Assembly: GCF_000703165.1 (NCBI RefSeq)
Contig: NZ_JNLQ01000001.1
Location: forward strand, 186,001 to 250,000
DNA length: 64,000 bases
Origin: Butyrivibrio sp. AE3004
GTDB lineage: Bacteria > Bacillota > Clostridia > Lachnospirales > Lachnospiraceae
Direction of reading: 5' to 3'
Each line of letters begins with the position of its first letter. Positions within the stretch are counted from its first letter, which is position 1. The notes under the pieces were generated by a model. That model was not told the DNA's origin. It saw only the letters and a list, made by a program, of their open reading frames with translations, and ran no database searches. A program made the translations under genes and the position numbers. Of this stretch, positions 8,781 to 17,110 are shown in pieces.

Positions 8781-10772
8781 TTACCAGATTGCAACTCTTT
8801 CTTCAGGAGCAAGGTACATGCCGTCGCCTTCCTTAATGCCGTAGCACTCAAGGAATTCATCAAACTGTTGTAAGGTGCAATTTACTCTGAGGTATCCCAT
8901 TGGATGAGTGTCAGTTATTTGATGTAAAGCCTTCTGCAATGTTCCTCTTGTGAGCCATACTTCGCCAAGAGCTCGGAAAAGCTTGTCATAATCGAAGTTT
9001 TCTTTCTTTTTTGCAAGGTTAAGAATGGCTTTCATTCCGCCCATATCTGCACAGCCTTCTCCGGTCATGATATTGCCATGGAAGTCCTGTCCTTCCCAAG
9101 GGTGCATACTGTTGAAATATGCTTCCATCTTGGCACTGCGCTGTTTTAATGCTGCATAGTCTTCTTCGGTCCACCAGTCAGTCATGTTTCCGTCTTTGTC
9201 AAACTGTGCACCACTTGAATCGAAAGCATGAGATACTTCATGACCGATAACCCATCCGATTCTGCCATATACTTCTTCATCAGACATCGAACTGTCGTAC
9301 ATTGCACCTTTGCAGAATGCGCCAAGGATGTATACTGTATTGTATAGTCCGAGATAGAAACAGTTGACGGTGTGGGGAGGCATTACCCACTTTGTCTTAT
9401 CAACGGGCTTGAAGTGTTCCTCGTGGAGTTTATCATGCAAGAAGGCCTTTGTATTAAGCACTGCATCATAAAGCAATCCGCCTTCAGCTGCAGATTTATA
9501 GTTCAACTTTTCAAATGAGTATTTCTCCCAGTTGTCAGGATAAAGAATAGCCAGGTCTATTGCCTCAAGCTTTTCAATAGCTTTCTTCTTTGTCTCATCG
9601 GAAAGGAATTCCGCTCCGTTTATGATATCGTGATAGGATTCAACTATTTCTTTGCAGACTCTCGTGAGGCGATCCTTATCTTCCTTCTTAAGGTAACGTT
9701 CGGTATATAACCTTGCTACAGGCCATTCAAGCATCTCTGCAATAGAATCACAGAAGACAACTTCATCAGGGCGCATTCCCGTTGCACCTGTAATCTTGTT
9801 GCTACATTCGATATTATATTCGTAGCAATCTCTGTCAAGATAATCAGCGCTTTCTATTGCGGTATGTACGATCAGATAGTCCTTTAGAAGAGTAAGGTTC
9901 TCCTCTGTGAAGTTTTCATTCAGCAACTTTACAAAGTCGTGAGAATAAACCTGATATCTTTCCTCCCTTGGAAATCCTTCTTTTTCTAAGAATTCAAGGA
10001 TCGGCACGTTGCCCTGAGCTTCTTTTAGCTGCTCATAGGAAAAAATATTATAGGTACTTGCCATATAATCCGGCTCTGACTGCTTCTCCTTAGATGGTAT
10101 ACCTGGTGCAAGCCTGGTCTCATAGGTCAGGCAATTATCGATTTTCTTTTTTGCCTCTTCCTCTGAGTAACCAAATTTTTTGAGCAATTTTTCTACCAGC
10201 TCTACCTTGGCTTCTTTCACAATTTTTCCGTATTCGGTGAGTTTTATGTACTCTGCAGAGTCCTTCAGCATAAGAGAACAGTTTTCTACCGCAAGGATGT
10301 GCGCGTCTGAATTTTTAAAATCAATTGAAGAGCCGCCATCCCAAAGGGAAGCCATCTGTTCTCTGAAAGGAGTTTCAAGAATATACTTTTTGAGACCTTC
10401 GAGACTGTCTATTTCTTCTATAGCATCTACAAGTTTTTTTGCAGGAGCTATACCTGCTCGGTTACGACCTTCCCAGTCCATCATGAGTCCAAACATATTA
10501 AATGCTAAAAGCGAGTCATGTTCCTTTGGCGCATCACCCTTATACATGTTTGGCATGTCTTTTGCATTCTGAAGGACAATGTTCATTACTGTTCCGCCAT
10601 AGGGATAGCCTTCGGGGATCTCGGTCTTCAGAATAGTATCCTTGTTTATCGCAAGTGCAAAATCATCCTTAAGAGATGTTTTTGTTTCTGCAGTCACAAC
10701 GCCGTCAAGATCACTGCAAATCCATGGTGTACCTGTGGTGTAATCAATTGTTTTTGTTGCTTCGTCAGGCAT
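8781..10772 (-). CDS. pepO: M13 family zinc metallopeptidase (PepO/neprilysin type)
   Basis: A 663-residue endopeptidase of the expected M13 length (630-700). The zinc site is HEVSH at 511-515, with the third ligand Glu572 in GEGCADMGG, a variant of the usual ENxAD motif that keeps the Glu and the Asp. The large N-terminal half is the helical M13_N domain. There is no signal peptide, so it is cytoplasmic like lactococcal PepO, cleaving oligopeptides. GGAGG lies seven bases before the ATG. It stands alone, with no obvious operon partner. Confidence 0.9.
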   Translation of the reverse strand: MPDEATKTIDYTTGTPWICSDLDGVVTAETKTSLKDDFALAINKDTILKTEIPEGYPYGGTVMNIVLQNAKDMPNMYKGDAPKEHDSLLAFNMFGLMMDWEGRNRAGIAPAKKLVDAIEEIDSLEGLKKYILETPFREQMASLWDGGSSIDFKNSDAHILAVENCSLMLKDSAEYIKLTEYGKIVKEAKVELVEKLLKKFGYSEEEAKKKIDNCLTYETRLAPGIPSKEKQSEPDYMASTYNIFSYEQLKEAQGNVPILEFLEKEGFPREERYQVYSHDFVKLLNENFTEENLTLLKDYLIVHTAIESADYLDRDCYEYNIECSNKITGATGMRPDEVVFCDSIAEMLEWPVARLYTERYLKKEDKDRLTRVCKEIVESYHDIINGAEFLSDETKKKAIEKLEAIDLAILYPDNWEKYSFEKLNYKSAAEGGLLYDAVLNTKAFLHDKLHEEHFKPVDKTKWVMPPHTVNCFYLGLYNTVYILGAFCKGAMYDSSMSDEEVYGRIGWVIGHEVSHAFDSSGAQFDKDGNMTDWWTEEDYAALKQRSAKMEAYFNSMHPWEGQDFHGNIMTGEGCADMGGMKAILNLAKKKENFDYDKLFRALGEVWLTRGTLQKALHQITDTHPMGYLRVNCTLQQFDEFLECYGIKEGDGMYLAPEERVAIW

Positions 10773-11083
10773 GTAATGTCCTCCTCTCTGAACTTCTGCT
10801 CATAGATTTATGAACGTATTTTCGTCTTTACATTCAAGAAACCATATATTTTTCTTCTTTATATTGTTATAAGTATCCAATAGAAAGCATAAAAATTATA
10901 TCATACAAAAAGGCTTATTCTCGGGCTTTAGCAAGATATCATATATGTTTTATAAAGTTTTAAAAAAACGCTGAATATTTAATATGTATTTAATATAAGC
11001 AGAAAAAGGATAATGATATATTTAAATCGTATATGTGTTACCGGTAAAGAGACATATTAGGTAAAGGGATGAGGTAAATAAAT
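10773..11083. other. AT-rich intergenic region between divergent genes
   Basis: This 311-base gap separates the minus-strand peptidase from a plus-strand gene remnant and must hold or have held divergent promoters. It is very AT-rich. I see no hairpin, repeat or promoter good enough to fix. Confidence 0.5.
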
Positions 11084-11391
11084 ATGAAAAGAAAAATTGC
11101 TCTGGCATTGACAACATCTTTGATTATTGGACTAATCGGTTGCGGCTCCTCTACTTCTGTACAAAGCTCAACTACACAAGGTGCTGTGGAGGAGGCAGCT
11201 GCTTGGTACAGAACGTTTCCACAGCCTGGGGTTCCTCCATGCAGATATCAGGAACGAGGCGTCTGTCATTTTTGAAGAATGGTTCATTCTATAACATAGA
11301 CAGAGGTGTTGACCCGGATTACATAATCAGCAGTCCCGAGAAAATATATGACCGTGAGGCTTTGACAGAATACATAAACAGTCTGTACTGA
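11084..11391 (+). pseudogene. Internally deleted lipoprotein / S41-like peptidase remnant
   Basis: The first 35 or so codons encode a lipoprotein signal (MKRKIALALTT through IGLIGCGSS, with Cys20 as the lipid site) behind GAGGT. The frame then breaks and stops at 11275. In another frame, ending at 11391, the sequence SMQISG, NGSFYNIDRGVDPDYII and YDREALTEYINSLY resembles the C-terminus of secreted S41 (tail-specific) proteases as I recall them. The simplest reading is one gene that lost about 1 kb in the middle, leaving head and tail out of frame. A strong terminator follows directly. No function is expected. Confidence 0.65.
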
Positions 11392-11402
11392 TTTCTAAGT
11401 GT

Positions 11403-11445
11403 ACCGTCTGGGAATGCAAAGCATTCCCGGACGGTTATTTTAATT
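11403..11445 (+). terminator. Strong rho-independent terminator
   Basis: ACCGTCTGGGAATGC pairs with GCATTCCCGGACGGT (one G-T wobble) around an AAA loop, followed by TATTTT on the plus strand. It terminates the lipoprotein remnant. Confidence 0.88.
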
Positions 11446-11532
11446 AATTCCCGGCACTACTCCTACAAACCGAAATAATGTCCTATAATCAATTCTACAA
11501 TCAAGTGGAAAATTTCCTGGAGGATAAAGAAT

Positions 11533-11769
11533 ATGGCAAAAACAGCCACAAAAGATTTAACAATTGGCTCACCCATGAAACTGATCTTGGGTTTTGCAGT
11601 GCCTATGCTTATGGGTATGCTGTTTCAACAGTTTTATAATGTTGTAGATACCATGATTGTAGGCAAATTTCTGGGCAAATATGCGCTTGCGGGAGTTGGA
11701 ATCACCGGTTCAATAAGCTTTATGATAATCGGTTTTTGCATGGGAGTATCAAGCGGATTTGCTATTTAA
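11533..11769 (+). pseudogene. Truncated MATE family efflux transporter
   Basis: The 78 codons match the first two transmembrane helices of a MATE multidrug/sodium antiporter (IGSPMKLILGFAVPMLMG, FQQFYNVVDTMIVGKFLG). Full-length members have about 450 residues and twelve helices. A good ribosome binding site (TGGAGGAT) precedes the ATG, so this is the true 5' end. After the stop at 11769 a second frame reads FKVMDKHKGKG and stops at 11800, possibly the original 3' end. A large internal deletion is the likely cause. It cannot work as a transporter. Confidence 0.8.
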
Positions 11770-11796
11770 AGTCATGGACAAGCATAAAGGAAAAGG

Positions 11797-12366
11797 CTAA
11801 TTTCCCTTCAATATTGAAAGAAGCCACTCGGAATCCGGAACGCCAAGCTTTTTATCTATAGTCATCTCCTCCATTATTCCCTGAAAAGCTGACCAAAAAC
11901 ACAGTGCAAGAAGTTTAGGATTTCCTTTTCTGAAAATTCCTTCCTTTTGACCTTTTTTTATCAGTTTAGCAGTATCATCCACAGAAGAAACCGACATAGC
12001 AACCTTGCGCACATCTTCAGGCATTCCCGCTCTTCTGGCCTGTGCCATCAGCACAAACATATTTGCTACAAACGGATCTTTTTGAGCATAGAGAAACAGT
12101 TCATCCAGCATACCTTTTAAAAAGACATCCGGCGGGATATTGTCTCCTCCTGCCGTTGCCTTCGTAAATTCTTTCCCCATTACCACAAGAGCCATCAGCA
12201 GCTCCTCCTTAGATTTAAAATAATGGAACATGAGCCCTGTGCTCATAGGAACTGCTGCTGCGATATCTGCTACTTTTGTCTCATGATACCCTTTCTCCAC
12301 GAATAGAGTAAGTGCTGTCATAAGTATTGCTTTTTTTCTCTCTTCCTTCTGTTCTTCCCTTGTCAT
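11797..12366 (-). CDS. TetR family transcriptional regulator
   Basis: A 189-residue repressor of typical TetR length. The N-terminal helix-turn-helix reads ILMTALTLFVEKGYHETKV then MSTGLMFHYFKSKEELL; the C-terminal all-helical part is the ligand and dimer domain. I chose the Met at 12366 because AAAGGCGGAAACA precedes it and the helix-turn-helix begins soon after. The gene overlaps the 3' end of the FAD oxidoreductase by 86 bases and is probably translationally coupled to it. The perfect palindrome over the shared promoter at 13891-13908 is the likely operator, giving autoregulation together with the oxidoreductase. Confidence 0.88.
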   Translation of the reverse strand: MTREEQKEERKKAILMTALTLFVEKGYHETKVADIAAAVPMSTGLMFHYFKSKEELLMALVVMGKEFTKATAGGDNIPPDVFLKGMLDELFLYAQKDPFVANMFVLMAQARRAGMPEDVRKVAMSVSSVDDTAKLIKKGQKEGIFRKGNPKLLALCFWSAFQGIMEEMTIDKKLGVPDSEWLLSILKGN

Positions 12367-13858
12367 TGTTTCCGCCTTTAAAAAATCCTTTGTTTTTGCA
12401 TATTCTCTGAATTGCAAATTTGCCGTTTGTTACCGCAACAGGAAGTCCTCCGGGTGCGCTGTTCCACTGTCCTGCAAAGCAAAGGTTCCTTATTCTGCCA
12501 ATGTTACCCTTTAATCGTACCTGTTTGCCCGTGGGCGTTGTGATAAAGCTCATATAGCTGCCGTGATAAGCATTGCAGTAACGCTCATAGGTAAGCGGTG
12601 TCCATGAATCAAGACAGTGAAGCTTTCCCTTTAGCATGGGGTATTCGGCTTCAATTCTCTTTGTAACAGCTAAAACCAGTTCTTCCTTTACTCTTTTATA
12701 TTCTTCTTTTGATAAACTCTTCCAAAATGCATAGTCATCATCGCTTTGAACTATATTGGTCTGGATTACCTGCTTTCCATCCTTCACAAATTTAGGATCA
12801 TATCCATAAACCTTAACGTACATACGGTCCACTGTTCTTCCGCCAACCTTAAGTGGCTCAATGTCGATGAATACTGTTTCGCCGGGATTAAAATCCTTAT
12901 CGGCAGTATATGCAACCTGAAAACCACTTACTGCAGGATAGTCTTTAGTTGAGGCATAAGCTTTTTGAAGAGCCTTTGGCATATACTTTTTATCAAGCAT
13001 TTTTCCAAAAAGAATGCTTGTGTCTACTGTTGCTATGAAGTAATCTCCTTCAACTCTTCTGCCATCTGAAAGGAGCATAGCTTCAGCCTTTTTGCCCCTC
13101 AAAAGAATCTTGTCTACTGTCTTGTTATAGAAGATTTTTCCGCCTAAATCCTTGAATCTCTTTTCCATACGAAGTGACATCTCAAGTGATGCTCCCATAG
13201 GAATATCTCCGTTACCGTCTGCAATTGACGCATAGGATACAAGCAGGGAATATGCTGTGTACTCTTTTGGAAGATAATCACAGAAAAGCTTCTGTAAAAG
13301 GGGCGATTTAAAACGCTTGCTGTACTCCTCCAGAGAAATATTGCCAAGCTCCTTAATGACTTTAACGAAGTCCCCCATAGATTTGCCATATCGTATGTAA
13401 TCGCCGATTCCAAACATATCCATCGGTTTCTCTGCAGGAACCTGGCATTGTTTGGAATATTCCACATACTCTATAAATTTGTCTATTTCATCCTTGTCCT
13501 TTGGCGAAAGCTCAGTCAGCTCGCGTCTTGTTCTTTCAAGATCAGCCCAAAGGGTTGCCTTTTTACCGTTAAGACATGAAGTGTAAAAGGATTTAAGTCC
13601 GACAAATTTTGTATTTTCTGAAATTGCACCAACAGTCTTCCATACATCATACAGCTCGGTTCCCTTCTTGGTTCCCGTAAGCCAGTGAATACAATTATCT
13701 ATATGATATCCCTCTCTGTTCCATCCCATGCACTCTCCGCCGGGAACAGAATTCTTCTCATATATTTCTGCCTTAAATCCTGCCAGTTGCGCATAGATTC
13801 CTGCTGATAATCCCGATATTCCCCCACCGATTATTATGATTTTCTCTGTTTTTTTCAT
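12281..13858 (-). CDS. FAD-dependent oxidoreductase, phytoene desaturase-like (COG1233)
   Basis: A 525-residue flavoprotein. The Rossmann motif IIIIGGGISGLSAGIYAQ lies near residues 7-24, followed by YEKNSVPGGECMGW, as in the phytoene dehydrogenase/retinol saturase superfamily. The C-terminal FAD segment reads RNLCFAGQWNSAPGGLP. The start at 13858 has GAGAGAGGGA upstream; an earlier in-frame ATG lies before this site and is rejected. The last 40 or so residues run into the tetR gene in another frame and look non-homologous, so the 3' end may have been extended by a shift or deletion. The substrate is unknown; a lipid-like or isoprenoid substrate is possible by family. It shares a promoter and probably an operon with the TetR regulator. 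Confidence 0.8.
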   Translation of the reverse strand: MKKTEKIIIIGGGISGLSAGIYAQLAGFKAEIYEKNSVPGGECMGWNREGYHIDNCIHWLTGTKKGTELYDVWKTVGAISENTKFVGLKSFYTSCLNGKKATLWADLERTRRELTELSPKDKDEIDKFIEYVEYSKQCQVPAEKPMDMFGIGDYIRYGKSMGDFVKVIKELGNISLEEYSKRFKSPLLQKLFCDYLPKEYTAYSLLVSYASIADGNGDIPMGASLEMSLRMEKRFKDLGGKIFYNKTVDKILLRGKKAEAMLLSDGRRVEGDYFIATVDTSILFGKMLDKKYMPKALQKAYASTKDYPAVSGFQVAYTADKDFNPGETVFIDIEPLKVGGRTVDRMYVKVYGYDPKFVKDGKQVIQTNIVQSDDDYAFWKSLSKEEYKRVKEELVLAVTKRIEAEYPMLKGKLHCLDSWTPLTYERYCNAYHGSYMSFITTPTGKQVRLKGNIGRIRNLCFAGQWNSAPGGLPVAVTNGKFAIQRICKNKGFFKGGNNDKGRTEGREKKSNTYDSTYSIRGERVS

Positions 13859-13890
13859 ATCCCTCTCTCCATTGTATTGAATTTTCATTC

Positions 13891-13908
13891 ATTGAATATA
13901 TATTCAAT
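13891..13908. promoter_or_regulatory. 18-bp palindrome, likely TetR operator
   Basis: ATTGAATATATATTCAAT is a perfect 18-base palindrome. It overlaps the -10 box of the promoter feeding the oxidoreductase-tetR pair, the right place for a repressor to block transcription. Assignment to the TetR protein encoded 1.5 kb downstream is inference from context. Confidence 0.7.
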
Positions 13909-13934
13909 ATACAAGAAGTCCTTTCCATTGTCAA
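13906..13934 (-). promoter_or_regulatory. Sigma-70 type promoter of the oxidoreductase-tetR operon
   Basis: On the minus strand TTGACA (13934-13929) is followed after exactly 17 bases by TATATT (13911-13906). This is nearly consensus and lies 48 bases upstream of the chosen start codon. Confidence 0.8.
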
Positions 13935-14013
13935 TGCTTTACACTCACAAATATGGCAAAACATATAAAGAAATATAGTGCAATTAACCATACCGTTTTT
14001 ATATATATGAAAA

Positions 14014-14049
14014 AGACGGTACGTGACTGTTTAGGCCACATACCGTCTA
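14014..14049 (-). terminator. Terminator of the GH31 gene
   Basis: AGACGGTA pairs with TACCGTCT, with an inner GTG/CAC pairing. On the minus strand the stem is followed by TTTTT. It lies about 150 bases past the GH31 stop codon. No further gene is seen in 13935-14196. Confidence 0.8.
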
Positions 14050-14196
14050 GTATTTCTGTTATTTTTTATTTATTTGATCTGCATTTTAAATGTAAACTTT
14101 TTGCCTTTAGAATGTGTATAAGCATTTACAATGTGAATATATACCACCCTTGCACAATTCATCAATTTCTTTCCTTGAAGGCATTACAGATAAAGC

Positions 14197-16713
14197 TCAT
14201 TTTATCTTAGAATCTATTCTCATGTCTTTCAAATTCCCTGATCTGAATTTTATATTTCCGTATGTATTATATGAAAAACTCTTATTCTCATCATCCCATA
14301 TGAGCTCTGTAATGCAGTACTCTCCATTCTCATAGCCGTATCCGTCACCCGCATCTTCATAGAGTCTGAATTTCGTATCGCAGCCGGGATAGATCAGAAC
14401 TTCTATATCCTCATCTTTCATTTCATCAGTACAGCCCTGTGGCTTTTTGACAGGTATTATTGAGCCGGCCTTAACAAAAACAGGAATCCTGTTTAGGGGA
14501 CATTGATATTCAATGCTCCTGCCACCCTCATAATATCTGTAAGAAGACGTTATTTCGTTATCCTCTTCTTCAAAAAAATCTCCTAAATTAAATTCATACC
14601 AACAAGATCCCTTGGGAAGATATATGCTACGTGTATCCATATCACTCACTTCACTGGTTTCATCGGTACATTTTACCTGCTCATCCTGATCATTAACTAT
14701 CGGGCACACCATGAGACTGTCCCCAAGCATGAACTGATCCGATATTTCCACTGCTTTTTTATCATTAGAAAAATCAAACATGAGCGGCCTCATTATCATG
14801 CCATCGTCCAAATGTGCAGCGGCCCCGAGAGAGTATATATACGGAATCAGCTTATAGCGATTTCTTATGGTTTTGCATATTGCTTCGTAGTAGTTATCTC
14901 CTCTGTCGCCAAATGCCCAGGGTTCTCTGCTTACATCCGTTCCATGCGCTCTGAAAACCGGAAGAAATGCAGCGTACTGAAGCCATCTCACATACAGCTT
15001 TTTGTATGCAGCATTGATTCCGTTTTTGTAATCACCATCCCAGAACCACTGAATTCCTCTTTTTACGAAAAAAGCACCTGCATCCAGTGTCCAATACGGC
15101 ATGCCGCTTGCCGCAAACTGAAGGCCTGCTTTGACCTGATTCTTAAGAGTTTTCCAACTTGCCGATATATCGCCTGACCAGAAAATAGTTCCGTATTTCT
15201 GGCTGCCGGCCCATCCGCTTCTGGTGAGATTGACAACTCGTTTATCTTCACTGTTCTTTCTCTGTCCGTCCCATATCGCTTTCGCATGATATTTGCCAAA
15301 AGCATTTGCAAGCTCAAAAGGCATCATATTTTCAGCGTCATGCTTGTATTCAAAATATTTTTCTCCATCTGAGGGTTCTATAAGATGCATCCATTCCGGA
15401 GTGATCGGCTCACTTGAATCACACCACCAGCCATCTACTCCCGCAGGATAGAGCGCTCTCTCAACCTGGGACCAATATAGGTCTCTGCCTTTTTTTGAAA
15501 AGGCATTATAGACATCTGTTCCCGGAAAAAGCAAACCTTCTTTTTTAAACTCTTCATTATTATCGGTTCCGGCACTCATATTGGGCCAGATGGACATCAT
15601 GAAGCGGATACCTTTTTTATGGAGTTCATCCGTCATGGCCTTGGGATCCGGAAACCGGCTTGCATCAAAACTCTTTTGTCCCCATTTGCCATCCTCCCAG
15701 CTCATCCAGTCCAAAACCAGGCAGTCAATCCCAATGTTCCTTTTTCTGAATTCATCGGCAGTTTCAAGAATCTCGGCCTGACTCGTATATCGTTCCTTAG
15801 ACTGAACATAACCATAAGCCCACATTGGCAGCATGGCAGCTCTTCCGGTTATCCTCCTGTAATTTCTTATCACTTCGAAAAGATTACTGCCAAACATGAA
15901 ATAATAATCCGAATAAAAATCTGCTTCAGTCTGGATAAAGGCATGATCTGCACTTTCCTCAAACATAAAAAGAGAATTCGTACTCATAAGAATTCCGTAA
16001 TTCCTGCTTGAAACAAGAAAGGGAATGCTTATTTTTCGGTTTCCCTGATGACCATAATAAGTTGTTTTTCTAAGATTTAGTTCCCCGTTTTCTCCCTGCC
16101 CAAAACCGGTTATGAATTCATCGTCTGCAAAGTCAAAATATGTTCTCGTCTTATAGGCAGTACCATATTCCTCTTTATCTGCAGCCTTTACCTTTTTCTT
16201 TACTCCATCCGCAGTTTTGATTTCTTCAACCCGGAGGTTATCTGCATTAATAGTTTTAAACAGTGATATCTTCTCAAGCTCTCTGGGATTATTTTCTCTT
16301 TCTCTAAGTAGCTGTTCACCTTTAGAATTATAAAAGGATAAAGCTCCCGTAGCCCTATTAACACGCACTTCTCCCTCGTGTGTTTTTATACGGATCAACC
16401 CCATACCATTATTAGCGCCGTTAACATTTGTGACATTGTTAACATATGTATCATTATTAACATGTGTTGCAATATTTATTTCTGCGGTATGTTCCTCTAC
16501 TGAAAGAATGTAATCAATACTTCCGGAGTAATCCGCATAATCTTCTCCCTGCTCTTTGCAAAACTCTCCGTCACAGGAAAATGACACTCTGAAAATCCCC
16601 CCTTTTTGCGGAATTACACGAAGAATTCCGACTTCTGACTGCATAAAAACAGCACCCATCTCTTCATAAATATTTGTAATAACCCTGTCCTTTGCAGACA
16701 CAACATCCATCAT
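14197..16713 (-). CDS. GH31 alpha-glucosidase / alpha-xylosidase family enzyme
   Basis: An 838-residue retaining glycosidase. The N-terminal beta-sandwich (about 1-270) is followed by the TIM barrel with the family landmarks WWCDSSEP (nucleophile Asp at about 432) and FWSGDIS (acid/base Asp at about 515), then proximal and distal C-terminal beta domains with RDARSIYLP-like strands. There is no signal peptide, so it acts on imported oligosaccharides. GH31 members act on alpha-glucosides, isomaltose or alpha-xylosides; the specificity cannot be fixed here. The stretch VNNDTYVNNVTNVNGANN near residue 106 is Asn-rich and looks inserted in the N-terminal domain. GAGGG precedes the start. It is a single-gene unit closed by the terminator at 14014. 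Confidence 0.9.
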   Translation of the reverse strand: MMDVVSAKDRVITNIYEEMGAVFMQSEVGILRVIPQKGGIFRVSFSCDGEFCKEQGEDYADYSGSIDYILSVEEHTAEINIATHVNNDTYVNNVTNVNGANNGMGLIRIKTHEGEVRVNRATGALSFYNSKGEQLLRERENNPRELEKISLFKTINADNLRVEEIKTADGVKKKVKAADKEEYGTAYKTRTYFDFADDEFITGFGQGENGELNLRKTTYYGHQGNRKISIPFLVSSRNYGILMSTNSLFMFEESADHAFIQTEADFYSDYYFMFGSNLFEVIRNYRRITGRAAMLPMWAYGYVQSKERYTSQAEILETADEFRKRNIGIDCLVLDWMSWEDGKWGQKSFDASRFPDPKAMTDELHKKGIRFMMSIWPNMSAGTDNNEEFKKEGLLFPGTDVYNAFSKKGRDLYWSQVERALYPAGVDGWWCDSSEPITPEWMHLIEPSDGEKYFEYKHDAENMMPFELANAFGKYHAKAIWDGQRKNSEDKRVVNLTRSGWAGSQKYGTIFWSGDISASWKTLKNQVKAGLQFAASGMPYWTLDAGAFFVKRGIQWFWDGDYKNGINAAYKKLYVRWLQYAAFLPVFRAHGTDVSREPWAFGDRGDNYYEAICKTIRNRYKLIPYIYSLGAAAHLDDGMIMRPLMFDFSNDKKAVEISDQFMLGDSLMVCPIVNDQDEQVKCTDETSEVSDMDTRSIYLPKGSCWYEFNLGDFFEEEDNEITSSYRYYEGGRSIEYQCPLNRIPVFVKAGSIIPVKKPQGCTDEMKDEDIEVLIYPGCDTKFRLYEDAGDGYGYENGEYCITELIWDDENKSFSYNTYGNIKFRSGNLKDMRIDSKIK

Positions 16714-16944
16714 AGCTCAATTACCCTCTTTTCCCCATTGACTTCAACGATCACTTCTGCTTTTTATTACGCTACATCGTAAAAGATTATTTTCTGTACC
16801 GTTATGTTTTATTATGCTTGATGGATTCTCTTATGTATATATGCAAATCTTACCATTCTATATTCAATTTTTGCGCATGTATTACCTAGTGCTATAACTG
16901 TACATTGGCGTAAAATTCTGTCTTAACTTAAAATTATTAACATA

Positions 16945-16982
16945 AAACAAGGCTGAAATGTGAATCATCACATTCCAGCCTC
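16945..16982 (-). terminator. Terminator of the metal ATPase gene cluster
   Basis: AGGCTGAAATGTGA pairs with TCACATTCCAGCCT around ATCA, with one internal mismatch. On the minus strand it is followed by TTGTTTT. It lies just past the small membrane protein gene. The rest of 16714-16944 shows nothing clear. Confidence 0.85.
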
Positions 16983-16994
16983 GCTTTATTGTTT

Positions 16995-17075
16995 TTATTG
17001 CTTTTTATATCCTGTATACATCGTTAAAAGAAAACATATCACTGTAGCCCATGCAAAAAACTTATGACTTTTCAT
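16995..17075 (-). CDS. 26-residue single-pass membrane protein beside the metal ATPase
   Basis: The frame encodes MKSHKFFAWATVICFLLTMY and six more residues ending KKQ. It has a basic N-terminus, one hydrophobic helix of about 16 residues and a basic tail. A GAGGG ribosome binding site lies nine bases upstream. It follows the P-type ATPase by 35 bases and precedes the shared terminator. I recall similar tiny proteins (DUF6219-like) next to this ATPase type in other Firmicutes. It may be a small regulatory or stabilising subunit of the pump; that role is inference. Confidence 0.7.
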   Translation of the reverse strand: MKSHKFFAWATVICFLLTMYTGYKKQ

Positions 17076-17110
17076 TTTTTGTCCCTCGCTTTCATTCCAT
17101 GTTTTTTATT

